Source of the DNA: Desulfobacterales bacterium
GTDB taxonomy: Bacteria; Desulfobacterota; Desulfobacteria; Desulfobacterales; JAHEIW01
DNA: 64,000 bases
Assembly (NCBI GenBank): GCA_030066985.1
Contig: JASJAN010000003.1
Coordinates: 124,001-188,000, forward strand
Direction: 5' to 3'
The position numbers and the translations under genes were made by a program. The number at the start of each line of letters is the position of its first letter. Position 1 is the stretch's first letter. The notes under the pieces are model-generated. The model had not been told where the DNA came from, made no database searches, and was given only the letters and a program-made list of their open reading frames with translations. This document shows positions 17,587 to 25,362 of the stretch, piece by piece.

Positions 17587-19341
17587 TTATTTGAAAAGCG
17601 ATTTTTTAAGAACCGCTTTGTTATAGGCCCCGATAATGTCCCGGCGGCTGATCACACCTTCCAGGTGGGAAGGATCTTGCGCGGACACAACCGGCAAGAC
17701 CGCAAAATCTTTTAAACTGATCTTTTCAAGGGCCGTATATAAATTCTCATCTAACGATACGGTCACCAGTTCGGTTGATGCGATGTCTTTGGCCACCACC
17801 AGATCTTTGAGGTTCTCATCAAAAATAGCTTCGTTATAGTCATTGAATGAGACAATGCCGATCAGTTGTTTTTGGTCATTGATGACCGGAAAACTGTTAA
17901 ACTTGCTTTTGGATATCAGCTGAGCCATTTGACCCAGCGGCAAGGCTTCGTTGATGGTTTCAACATGGGGGGTCATGACATCTTTGACAAACAATGACTT
18001 AAGGACATTGACCTCTTTGCCCTCTTTGATATTCACACCCCGGCGCATCAATTTGAGGGTATAGATGGACTCCCTGGAAAATTGCCCGCTGGCAATGGTG
18101 GCAATAATGCAGGCCAGCATCAAAGGCAGAATGATTTTATAGGTTCCCGTCATTTCGAAGAGAATTAAAATAGCCGCCAGTGGCCCATGGGTGGTGGCAC
18201 TGACCACTGCGCCCATTCCCACGATGCTGTATGCCCCGGGCGATGCCGTAATAGTGGGAAAAAGCTGGTTCACAACGAATCCAAAAAATCCACCGGCCAT
18301 GGCACCCAGAAAAAGCGATGGGGCAAAAATGCCGCCTGAACCACCGGAACCTATGGTAATAGAGGTCGCCAGTATCTTTATCGGCACCAGAAGTAGCAAC
18401 AGCCACCAGGCCATTTGTTGCGCCAATGCCATGTCAATGGCGCCGTATCCAACTCCCAGAATCTGAGGAAAAGCTAATGCGCTGGCGCCCAAAATCAACC
18501 CGCCGAATATTCCCTTGAGGTAATCGGGAAATTTAATGTCATCAAATAGATCCTCGATGCGATACAGGGTTTTGGTAAACAATACCCCCACCGCCGCGCA
18601 AAAAATCCCCATGACCAGATACATGGGAAGTTCCCAGGCACTGACCAGTTCGTAGGTCGGAACAATAAATGCCGGTGTATCCCCCAAGTAAGCCCGTGAG
18701 ACAGCTGTAGCCACCACAGAGCTGATCACAATCGGGCTAAATGTCGCTAAACCGAAATCGCCCAGGATCACTTCCAGGGCAAACATGGAGCCCGCTATGG
18801 GAGCATTAAAGGTGGCGGCAATGCCGGCGGCCGCTCCGCAACCGACCAGGGTGCGCATGCGGTCGGCGGATACTTTTAAAACCTGCCCCAGGGTTGATCC
18901 GATGGCGGAGCCGATTTGAACGATCGGGCCTTCACGGCCTACCGAGCCACCAGTGCTGATGCTGATGGCCGATGCCAGGGTTTTAACGACCACCACCCGC
19001 TTGCGGATCACGCCGCCCTTAAGCGCCACCGATTCCATGACCTCAGGCACACCATGTCCCTTGGCCTCTCTGGCAAAAAAATACACCAGCGGCCCCACAA
19101 TCAGCCCCCCGATGGCCGGAATCAGCACACGATAATACCAGGGAAGATTCACCACCAGCCCCAACAGATCTTCTTTACCGCCGTAAGCCAGTGTTTGGAA
19201 AAAATCGATCAGATATCGAAACCCAACAGCGCCGTAACCCCCGGCCAACCCAACAACCACGCCCAGCACGGCCATAATCGTATGCTCATTGGCTTGCAAT
19301 TTTTTCCAACTCGATAGGCTTTCTAGAATGGTTGTTTTCAT
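17587..19341 (-). CDS. ClC-family chloride channel or H+/Cl- antiporter with CBS pair
   Basis: Membrane protein of 584 residues. The ClC core (about residues 20-430) shows the anion-binding signatures: GHGVPEVMES, GSVGREGPIVQIGSAIG with the gating glutamate, and GSGGSGGIFAPSLFLG. Residues about 455-580 form two CBS domains (FVKDVMTPHVETINEALPLG and DLVVAKDIASTELVTVSLDE), which usually bind adenine nucleotides and regulate the pore. It is the first gene of a minus-strand run with the CULT protein and an unknown helical protein. Confidence 0.93.
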   Translation of the reverse strand: MKTTILESLSSWKKLQANEHTIMAVLGVVVGLAGGYGAVGFRYLIDFFQTLAYGGKEDLLGLVVNLPWYYRVLIPAIGGLIVGPLVYFFAREAKGHGVPEVMESVALKGGVIRKRVVVVKTLASAISISTGGSVGREGPIVQIGSAIGSTLGQVLKVSADRMRTLVGCGAAAGIAATFNAPIAGSMFALEVILGDFGLATFSPIVISSVVATAVSRAYLGDTPAFIVPTYELVSAWELPMYLVMGIFCAAVGVLFTKTLYRIEDLFDDIKFPDYLKGIFGGLILGASALAFPQILGVGYGAIDMALAQQMAWWLLLLLVPIKILATSITIGSGGSGGIFAPSLFLGAMAGGFFGFVVNQLFPTITASPGAYSIVGMGAVVSATTHGPLAAILILFEMTGTYKIILPLMLACIIATIASGQFSRESIYTLKLMRRGVNIKEGKEVNVLKSLFVKDVMTPHVETINEALPLGQMAQLISKSKFNSFPVINDQKQLIGIVSFNDYNEAIFDENLKDLVVAKDIASTELVTVSLDENLYTALEKISLKDFAVLPVVSAQDPSHLEGVISRRDIIGAYNKAVLKKSLFK

Positions 19342-19592
19342 TGACCGACCCGGGATTTAACTGTCCGAAATTATTCAAATAGGTGAGATACAGAGGCCGA
19401 TTTAGACTCTTAGTACCTGAAAATATTTATGATTTTTATATATGTCGCCTGACGGCCATGTCAAGCGATAAATCAAGAATAAAAATCTAATGATAACAAA
19501 TTGGCATTATTCGATATTATTTAGCATCAATTTTAAGATTGACGCCGGCCCCGATATCGGCTAAAAGATATTTTTTCATGCCCAGTCGGGTC

Positions 19593-19620
19593 TTGACATC
19601 ACCCAAAAAGTACCTATATT
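19593..19620 (+). promoter_or_regulatory. Sigma70-like promoter of the zinc-ribbon gene
   Basis: TTGACA (19593-19598) and TATATT (19615-19620) are separated by 16 bp, about 65 bp before the ATG at 19687. The rest of the 345-bp gap from 19342 is AT-rich and holds no gene. Confidence 0.7.
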
Positions 19621-19686
19621 GGCAGCAAAAAGCGAGACTTAGTAACACTGCTGATTGATATAAGGCTTTTATTTAGGAGGATCTAA

Positions 19687-19923
19687 ATGCCGTTTTACGA
19701 ATTTCAGTGTCCGGAAGGCATCGTCACCGAAAGCTTGGTTCCGATGGATACCAAGCACATCAAATGCCCCCATTGTAACCGACGGGCTAAAAAAATCATG
19801 TCTGCCTGCTCTTTTAAGCTGGTGGGTGGTGGATGGTACGCGGACGGGTATGCTTCTACCAAGAAAGGCGCCGGTAAAACGACCGCTAAAAGCGCCAAAA
19901 AGGAATCAAAAAAGAACGGTTAG
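19687..19923 (+). CDS. FmdB-like zinc-ribbon protein
   Basis: Protein of 78 residues starting MPFYEFQCPEG, the FmdB/CxxC zinc-ribbon pattern, with CPHCNRRAKKIMSACSF as the second half. The first knuckle is degenerate (CPEG in place of CxxC), so the metal site may be incomplete. The tail after WYADGY is a lysine-rich, probably disordered stretch (AGKTTAKSAKKESKK), common in this family. Function is unknown; family members were first described as regulators of formamidase. AGGAGG precedes the ATG. Confidence 0.85.
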   Translation: MPFYEFQCPEGIVTESLVPMDTKHIKCPHCNRRAKKIMSACSFKLVGGGWYADGYASTKKGAGKTTAKSAKKESKKNG

Positions 19924-20030
19924 TGCCATAAAATACCGGGCATCCGACCGGTATGCATGACGCTTTAAATCTGATCAGCCAACCCAAATCTGATAGCAGC
20001 GCATAAAGCGACTCAATTTTAGCAAAAAAT

Positions 20031-20057
20031 CCCCCCTGCGAACCCGTTCCAGGGGGG
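20031..20057 (+). terminator. Rho-independent terminator-like hairpin
   Basis: CCCCCCTG (20031-20038) and CAGGGGGG (20050-20057) pair with an 11-nt loop, followed by TTGCTTTT. It lies 108 bp after the zinc-ribbon gene. Confidence 0.7.
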
Positions 20058-20193
20058 TTGCTTTTATGGCCTCTACATTGGCCTTTTCCAGCCCTATTCG
20101 ACAAGTCTACTCCCGATAAAAGCATTCTTTCTGATGTTTCGATATCCATCAAGCAGCATAACGTCGAACTCGTAAAGCCCCTGGAGGAGTAAA

Positions 20194-21690
20194 GTGGCCA
20201 AAAAATGCGAATATTCCAGCATAAAAATCCCCAACGACCCCAAATATGCTACCGCAGCAGCCATTTACGTGTCTGAAATAGCTCGGGCCATCGGGATGAC
20301 ATCATCGGACTTAAAGGCGCTTGAAAACGGAGTCATCGGAGCGATTAACGCATTGCTGGATTACTCCTTCGAACCCTCAGAAAAAGGGTTCATGGTAATC
20401 ATCTGTGAAAGGGTCCCTGAAGGCCTAAAAGTGAGCCTGAGGGACAAAGGCCTGCCCTTCGGCACCGATAGCCCACAGGGCGATCAACCCAACATCACCG
20501 AATCCTTTTTTAGGCTGCAAGAATACCTGGATGAAATTCAACTCAATAACCTGGGGCCGGACGGCAAAGAGCTGGTATTAATCAAACATCTAAACAACAA
20601 AAGTGTTTCCGACTATTACGCCGCCTGCGATTTGGAGCCATATGAACCGCAAGCACCGCCGATCGCGACATCTCCTGGTGAATTCAAATGCCACGTACGG
20701 CAATTGCGATCGGACGACGCCCCGGAGGTATCCAAAACCATCTATAAGACCTACGGTTACACCTATCCCCACGATTATGTCTACTATCCTGAAAAAATTA
20801 TTGCCTTAAATCAAAGCGGCCAGGTGTATTCGGCCGTTGCCATTGCAGATGATGACGACATTGCCGGCTACGGTGTCTTTCAGCTCTGGGATGAAAACCC
20901 GCAAATTGTAGAAATGGCCCAGGGCGTGGTCAAACCCGAGTACCGCTCTTTGGGTTGCTTTCGCAATATTACCCGATATCTTTTGGATCAGGCCAAAACC
21001 CGCGGCATCCAAGGCGCTTTCGGCGAGGCGGTTACCAACCACACCGTATCGCAGCATACGGTGCACGGTTTCGGTTTCAGGGATTGCGGCTTAAGACTGG
21101 GATTAATACCGCCGAATACTGTTTTTAAGGGTATGAACGCTGGCGCTTCTCAGCGTGTGAGTATGTTGGTGCAGTTTTTGTATCTACAACCACCAGCGGC
21201 ACATTCTCACCGCATTTATGCGGTGCCGCATCACAAAGACATTATGACAGACTTGTACGCGGAGTTGGGTGTTACGCCAATCATCCAGCAAAGCGCGTCA
21301 GATAAAGTGATCCTTCAATCCGCAAAAGCTGAGTTCAAAATTAAACTCTTTGGATCAATGCGCTATGCCCGAATTATCATCGACGGTTTTGGTCAAAATA
21401 GTGTTGCAGCGCTGAAAAACGAGATCCGTGAGCTGTGCCTTAAAAAAATCGAAATTATCAATCTCTTCTTGAACCTGTCAGATCCATTAACTGCCAGCAC
21501 CACAGCGCAAATAGAGAGGCTGGGATTTTTCTTTGCCGGTATATTGCCGCAGGGGTTCAAAGATGGTGATGCGTTGATTTTGCAGTATTTAAACAACGTG
21601 CGCATCGATTACGATGCCATTCAGGTTAAATCCGGCATGGCCAAGCAGCTGCTTGAATATGTGCGTCAGCAGGATCCCAATTCTGAGTAA
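20194..21690 (+). CDS. Fusion of an anti-sigma-type ATPase domain and a GNAT acetyltransferase
   Basis: Protein of 498 residues. Residues about 15-150 resemble the RsbW/SpoIIAB-type HATPase fold (EIARAIGMTSSDLKALENGVIGAI, DKGLPFG), the serine kinase domain that binds anti-anti-sigma factors. Residues about 165-330 carry a GNAT-like segment (VRQLRSDDAPEVSKTIYKTY, GVVKPEYRSLGCFRNITRYL), followed by about 160 residues I cannot assign. The fusion suggests stress-signal control of an acylation reaction, but this is inference. Start is GTG with GGAGGAG nine bases upstream. It stands alone. Confidence 0.75.
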   Translation: MAKKCEYSSIKIPNDPKYATAAAIYVSEIARAIGMTSSDLKALENGVIGAINALLDYSFEPSEKGFMVIICERVPEGLKVSLRDKGLPFGTDSPQGDQPNITESFFRLQEYLDEIQLNNLGPDGKELVLIKHLNNKSVSDYYAACDLEPYEPQAPPIATSPGEFKCHVRQLRSDDAPEVSKTIYKTYGYTYPHDYVYYPEKIIALNQSGQVYSAVAIADDDDIAGYGVFQLWDENPQIVEMAQGVVKPEYRSLGCFRNITRYLLDQAKTRGIQGAFGEAVTNHTVSQHTVHGFGFRDCGLRLGLIPPNTVFKGMNAGASQRVSMLVQFLYLQPPAAHSHRIYAVPHHKDIMTDLYAELGVTPIIQQSASDKVILQSAKAEFKIKLFGSMRYARIIIDGFGQNSVAALKNEIRELCLKKIEIINLFLNLSDPLTASTTAQIERLGFFFAGILPQGFKDGDALILQYLNNVRIDYDAIQVKSGMAKQLLEYVRQQDPNSE

Positions 21691-21700
21691 GTTTCCCACC

Positions 21701-21800
21701 TTCGCTAAAGCTACGGCGGGCAGGCAGGTGTCCAGCCTTCGCTTGGAAAGCCACGGCCTGGCGGGCAGGTTTCGGGTGTCAGGTGTCAGACGACAGAGGT
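21701..21800. repeat. Mixed intergenic repeat (CTTCGCT/GGCGGGCAGG and GGTGTCAGG units)
   Basis: Two CTTCGCT...GGCGGGCAGG units (ACCTTCGCTAAAGCTACGGC and CCTTCGCTTGGAAAGCCACG, each followed by GGGCAGG) run into GTTTCGGGTGTCAGGTGTCA. This is a one-sided remnant of the same repeat types found elsewhere. Confidence 0.6.
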
Positions 21801-21874
21801 TCAATGCTTTGGCTGCTGCCCAAATCAACCGCAAACAGCCGGAAGCGAGAATCTAACGAAAGGCATAGCGTGAT

Positions 21875-23350
21875 TTAGATTTCCTGGGGTTGAAGCCTGT
21901 TGAACAATCCATATTGTTCAAACAGTTTGGTAAGCTCATCTTTTAAGGTGTTGGCATTATCAAGCGCTTTCAAATATTCGCTCTTGAGAGAATTGATCTT
22001 ATCCAGCACCGCTAAATATTCCAAACGGAAAGTGTTGGCCCCCTTCTCAATATCTATGTCATATTGTTCTTTCAAAGCATTAACGCCGTTTTTCAATGCT
22101 ACCAGGTACTCCTCTTTAAGAGCACGAAGCCTTTCTAGAGCGCTTTCATATTCGCTCCTTAGACTACCGGCTCCTTTTTCTCTGGCGTTCAGGTATTGTG
22201 TTTGCAACTCATGTAACAGTTCTTTGACCGAAATAATATTTTCAATCCTAGATGCATTGCTTCCGGCAAAAATAAACCCATCCTGCAGATTTCCTTGTCT
22301 GGCGTTATCAAGCGCCAATGAGATACAATAGCGGGCGGTCCTGATATCACAGCTTTTAAGGCACTTCCAGGCACATTTAATTTTCATCTTTTTGCCGGCC
22401 GATATATCCCTCAGAAATTGGCTCTTAATCGCCCGACCCGGCATACCGACGGGGCTCTTAATAATTTCGATATCATCTTCGCTGCAGGCGACATATGATT
22501 CCTTGAAGCGGATATCGGCATCGCATTCATATGTGGCCACGAACCGTGTGCCCATCTGAACACCGCTGGCACCCAGTTTGAAAAGATTGTGGATATCACT
22601 GCCCGTATAAACACCACCGGCGGCGATGACCGGAATGGTCCGGTGCAATTTATCCTCATAGTCCTTGACCACGGCAACAACCTCGGGCAAAATACGCTCG
22701 AGGGCAAAATCAGGATCATCGATTTGCTCGGTTTTAAATCCCAGATGCCCGCCCGCTTTTGGCCCCTCTACAACAACACCGTCGGGGACATCCTTATATT
22801 TTTTCAGCCAGGATCTGAAGATAAGACCAGCCGCTCTGGCAGAGCTGACGATCGGAACCACTTTGACCCCCGCTGACCTGAGCGCCTCAACCGGAATCCC
22901 CTTGATCGGAAGCCCGGCACCGAGAAAAACGATATCGACCTTCTCCTCGATGGCGACCATCAGAAGCGCGGAAAAATCATTCACAGCAACCATAATATTA
23001 ACACCAATGATTCCCGAACTCATCTCTTTTGCTTTTCTGATTTCTTTTCTTAAGGCAATGGCATTGGCATCTTGATGCGTGGCATAATATTCAGGATCAA
23101 GCATCCCGATTGAATTTGCCGCAATGACCCCGATGCCGCCTTCATTGGCAACCGCTGAAGCCAAACCTGACAGGGATATGCCAACCCCCATTCCGCCCTG
23201 AACAATCGGGAGTCTGGCGACCGAATCACCGATTCTTAGCTTGGGCATGCGGGTCCACTGGATTTTCGAAAGATCAAATCGTGGCCAATCGATGTCACTG
23301 AAACCTGTTTTTCCCTTTTTTAATCTTGATAACATGTTAAAATCTTTCAC
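21875..23350 (-). CDS. Nitronate monooxygenase-like FMN protein with C-terminal helical repeats
   Basis: Protein of 491 residues. Residues about 25-370 form an NMO/2-nitropropane dioxygenase TIM barrel: VQGGMGVGISLSGLASAVAN, VEGPKAGGHLGF, IPVIAAGGVYTG and GASGVQMGTRFVAT bind FMN. Members oxidise alkyl nitronates, but many, including anaerobic ones, act in lipid or enoyl metabolism, so the substrate is open. Residues about 378-485 are an added tail of six to seven repeats of 14-15 residues with consensus SLKxEYLxALxxxN, probably amphipathic helices. Start is GTG at 23350 with GGAG eight bases upstream. Confidence 0.88.
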   Translation of the reverse strand: MKDFNMLSRLKKGKTGFSDIDWPRFDLSKIQWTRMPKLRIGDSVARLPIVQGGMGVGISLSGLASAVANEGGIGVIAANSIGMLDPEYYATHQDANAIALRKEIRKAKEMSSGIIGVNIMVAVNDFSALLMVAIEEKVDIVFLGAGLPIKGIPVEALRSAGVKVVPIVSSARAAGLIFRSWLKKYKDVPDGVVVEGPKAGGHLGFKTEQIDDPDFALERILPEVVAVVKDYEDKLHRTIPVIAAGGVYTGSDIHNLFKLGASGVQMGTRFVATYECDADIRFKESYVACSEDDIEIIKSPVGMPGRAIKSQFLRDISAGKKMKIKCAWKCLKSCDIRTARYCISLALDNARQGNLQDGFIFAGSNASRIENIISVKELLHELQTQYLNAREKGAGSLRSEYESALERLRALKEEYLVALKNGVNALKEQYDIDIEKGANTFRLEYLAVLDKINSLKSEYLKALDNANTLKDELTKLFEQYGLFNRLQPQEI

Positions 23351-23726
23351 TTAATGCTCCCTCCCGCAAAGAAACATCATATGGGGCTGTTTTCCCAACA
23401 ACACAGGGAAACCGTTTTTAAATTAGGCTTATGGGTCAAGGATGCATAAAGAATGGTGCGTTTTATGGAGGGTATCCTTGATTTTCTGAAGGGTTAACTG
23501 TGCAGTTACCACCGATCAGCTTCTGCCTATGCGATTAGAAACAAATATAGCATGAATGACGTCAAGATACGAGGATGAAATTGAATAGATATTGTTTTCA
23601 AAGAAAGTGGCTATGTTCTACGTGTTAAATACTTATTTATTCCAAAATCTTATAACCGATTTGCCGCCTCTAAAAAAATGCCACCCGCGTCTGTCAAATG
23701 ACATTTTCGCGTCATTTACCAATCAA

Positions 23727-23777
23727 ACATCTGTCATCTGTCCTCTATCTTCTGCCCTCTGTCTTCTGTCATCTGCG
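23727..23777. repeat. One-sided CTGTCNTCTGTC repeat
   Basis: About seven consecutive degenerate heptamer-like units (CATCTGT, CATCTGT, CCTCTAT, CTTCTGC, CCTCTGT, CTTCTGT, CATCTGC). The rest of the 429-bp gap 23351-23779 shows no gene; the divergent region near 23360-23470 is a possible promoter area for the preceding gene. Confidence 0.7.
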
Positions 23778-23779
23778 AC

Positions 23780-25228
23780 CTACTTTGAGGGCGCAACATA
23801 ATTGGCCACGTAATAATCGTCGATGATCCCCCGGGCTTTGAGCGATTCGCCAAAGTCCCGAGCAGATTTTTTATCGGGAAAATGCGCAATCCGAACCTGG
23901 TACCATTTTTTATCGGCGCTGATAGCTTCTCTCCAGTAAGCGTCCAGGTTTTGTTTTTTTAATTGTTCGACGTATTTTTGGGCATAGGCCGGTTTCAGAT
24001 AAGCCGCCACCTGCAGGGTAAACGGGTCCGTGATGACTTCGGGAGTCTTTTCTACTTTCTGAGCGACTGGCTTTTCAACCTTGACCAGATGCGTCACTGT
24101 GTTGATCACCAATATAATAACCGCCACTGCCAAACCGGCGAGTAAAACTCCCGCCAGCGCTTTTCTTGATCGCGTCGATTGCAAGGACCGACGAATCAAC
24201 CGTAAAATCCACGCTGGCACAGCCGTAACATCTTCATAAAATGTCTGCAGCACTGCGCCGGCGGTTTTAAAAATCGAGGTACGCTTTTGCAACGACAGCT
24301 GCGCATCTCGAGGTGCGGAAGGCTGAACCGGGGGCTTAAATCCGGTGCTCATTTTCTTTATCTCAGCCGCATCGAGGCCTTCCAGGTGTGCGTATGCCTG
24401 TTGCAACATTGGCTTGTTGTGTTCGCCAGGCGAAATCCAGCGCACACACGCCGCAATCCCTTTCAGTATGGCCGGCCGGTGGTCGCTTTTTTCAATCGCT
24501 TTAAGATAAACTTCCAAAGCCCACTCGTCGGCGCGTCTTTCTTGCAGAAAAAGGGCTGCCAGACCATTAAGGAATTGGGCCGACACCGGTTTGTCGCCCA
24601 CCAGCGCGTGCCGATAGGTTTGCAATGCCGGAAAATCGGTTCTTTCCAGTATCAAATAATAGCGGGCAAGCACTGGCTGGATGGTTGGGTTGCGGGGCTG
24701 GGCGCGGCCGATAAGATAAGCCAGTTCCTGATGTTCCTCTCTGAGACCGCCGCGGTTCTCAACATGCGCGATCCAGCTTTCAGCCACCTCTTCGTCTTGC
24801 GGATTGCTATACAAATACGATACCAAAAATGCTTCGGCATCATCGCTTTTGCTGGCGCGCGCCAGATAAAACCGCGCGATGCGTGCCCGCAACGGAACAG
24901 CTTTCTGCTTTTTGGCCACCGGTGAAATCAAAAAACTGTCGAAAACCGCCAGAGCGCGCTGAAAACGATTTTCGGCCTCGGCAACCATACCATCTCTTTC
25001 AAAAATACCCGCTTCATAAATGAGTTGCTGGACGGTGTTCAGCCCCCAGCGGTTAGCAACCCAGCCAATCAGCAAAAACATGGCCATCATAATGAGTACA
25101 ACCGGTAGAGGTGTCCATTCAAGACCAATGCGGCTCTGGAAGGATGGTAATACCCAGAGACTGAGAGCACCTCCAAAAAAAACCGTCAACCATAGACGGG
25201 CGGCAATATGTTTACAAAAAGAAAGCAT
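23780..25228 (-). CDS. Membrane protein with TPR-like region and C-terminal SPOR domain
   Basis: Protein of 482 residues. Two hydrophobic segments open it (LTVFFGGALSLWVLP and VVLIMMAMFLLIGWVA), followed by about 250 cytoplasmic residues of helical TPR-like repeats (IYEAGIFERDGMVAEAENRF, ALEVYLKAIEKSDHRP). A third membrane segment near residue 385 (VLLAGLAVAVIILVINTV) leads to a SPOR domain at about 405-480 (FTLQVAAYLKPAYAQKYVEQ, WYQVRIAHFPDKKSA). SPOR domains bind denuded septal peptidoglycan, and the gene lies 134 bp after PBP1A, so a peptidoglycan or division role is likely. Confidence 0.8.
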   Translation of the reverse strand: MLSFCKHIAARLWLTVFFGGALSLWVLPSFQSRIGLEWTPLPVVLIMMAMFLLIGWVANRWGLNTVQQLIYEAGIFERDGMVAEAENRFQRALAVFDSFLISPVAKKQKAVPLRARIARFYLARASKSDDAEAFLVSYLYSNPQDEEVAESWIAHVENRGGLREEHQELAYLIGRAQPRNPTIQPVLARYYLILERTDFPALQTYRHALVGDKPVSAQFLNGLAALFLQERRADEWALEVYLKAIEKSDHRPAILKGIAACVRWISPGEHNKPMLQQAYAHLEGLDAAEIKKMSTGFKPPVQPSAPRDAQLSLQKRTSIFKTAGAVLQTFYEDVTAVPAWILRLIRRSLQSTRSRKALAGVLLAGLAVAVIILVINTVTHLVKVEKPVAQKVEKTPEVITDPFTLQVAAYLKPAYAQKYVEQLKKQNLDAYWREAISADKKWYQVRIAHFPDKKSARDFGESLKARGIIDDYYVANYVAPSK

Positions 25229-25251
25229 GTTTCATTTGTGTTGTGTTTTTT

Positions 25252-25346
25252 ACCACAGGGATCACGAAGCACACAGAGATTCTACTAATATATATGAAAA
25301 TTTTGATTTTTTAAAAAAACTCTGTGACCTCTGTGTTCTCTGTGGT
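25252..25346. repeat. Inverted repeat with CACAGAG/CTCTGTG arms inside the PBP1A-SPOR gap
   Basis: Left arm ACCACAGGGATCACGAAGCA then CACAGAG; right arm CTCTGTGACCTCTGTGTTCT then CTGTGGT. The arms are imperfect reverse complements around 40 bp of AT-rich sequence. Confidence 0.75.
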
Positions 25347-25362
25347 TAATCTTTTTATCATA

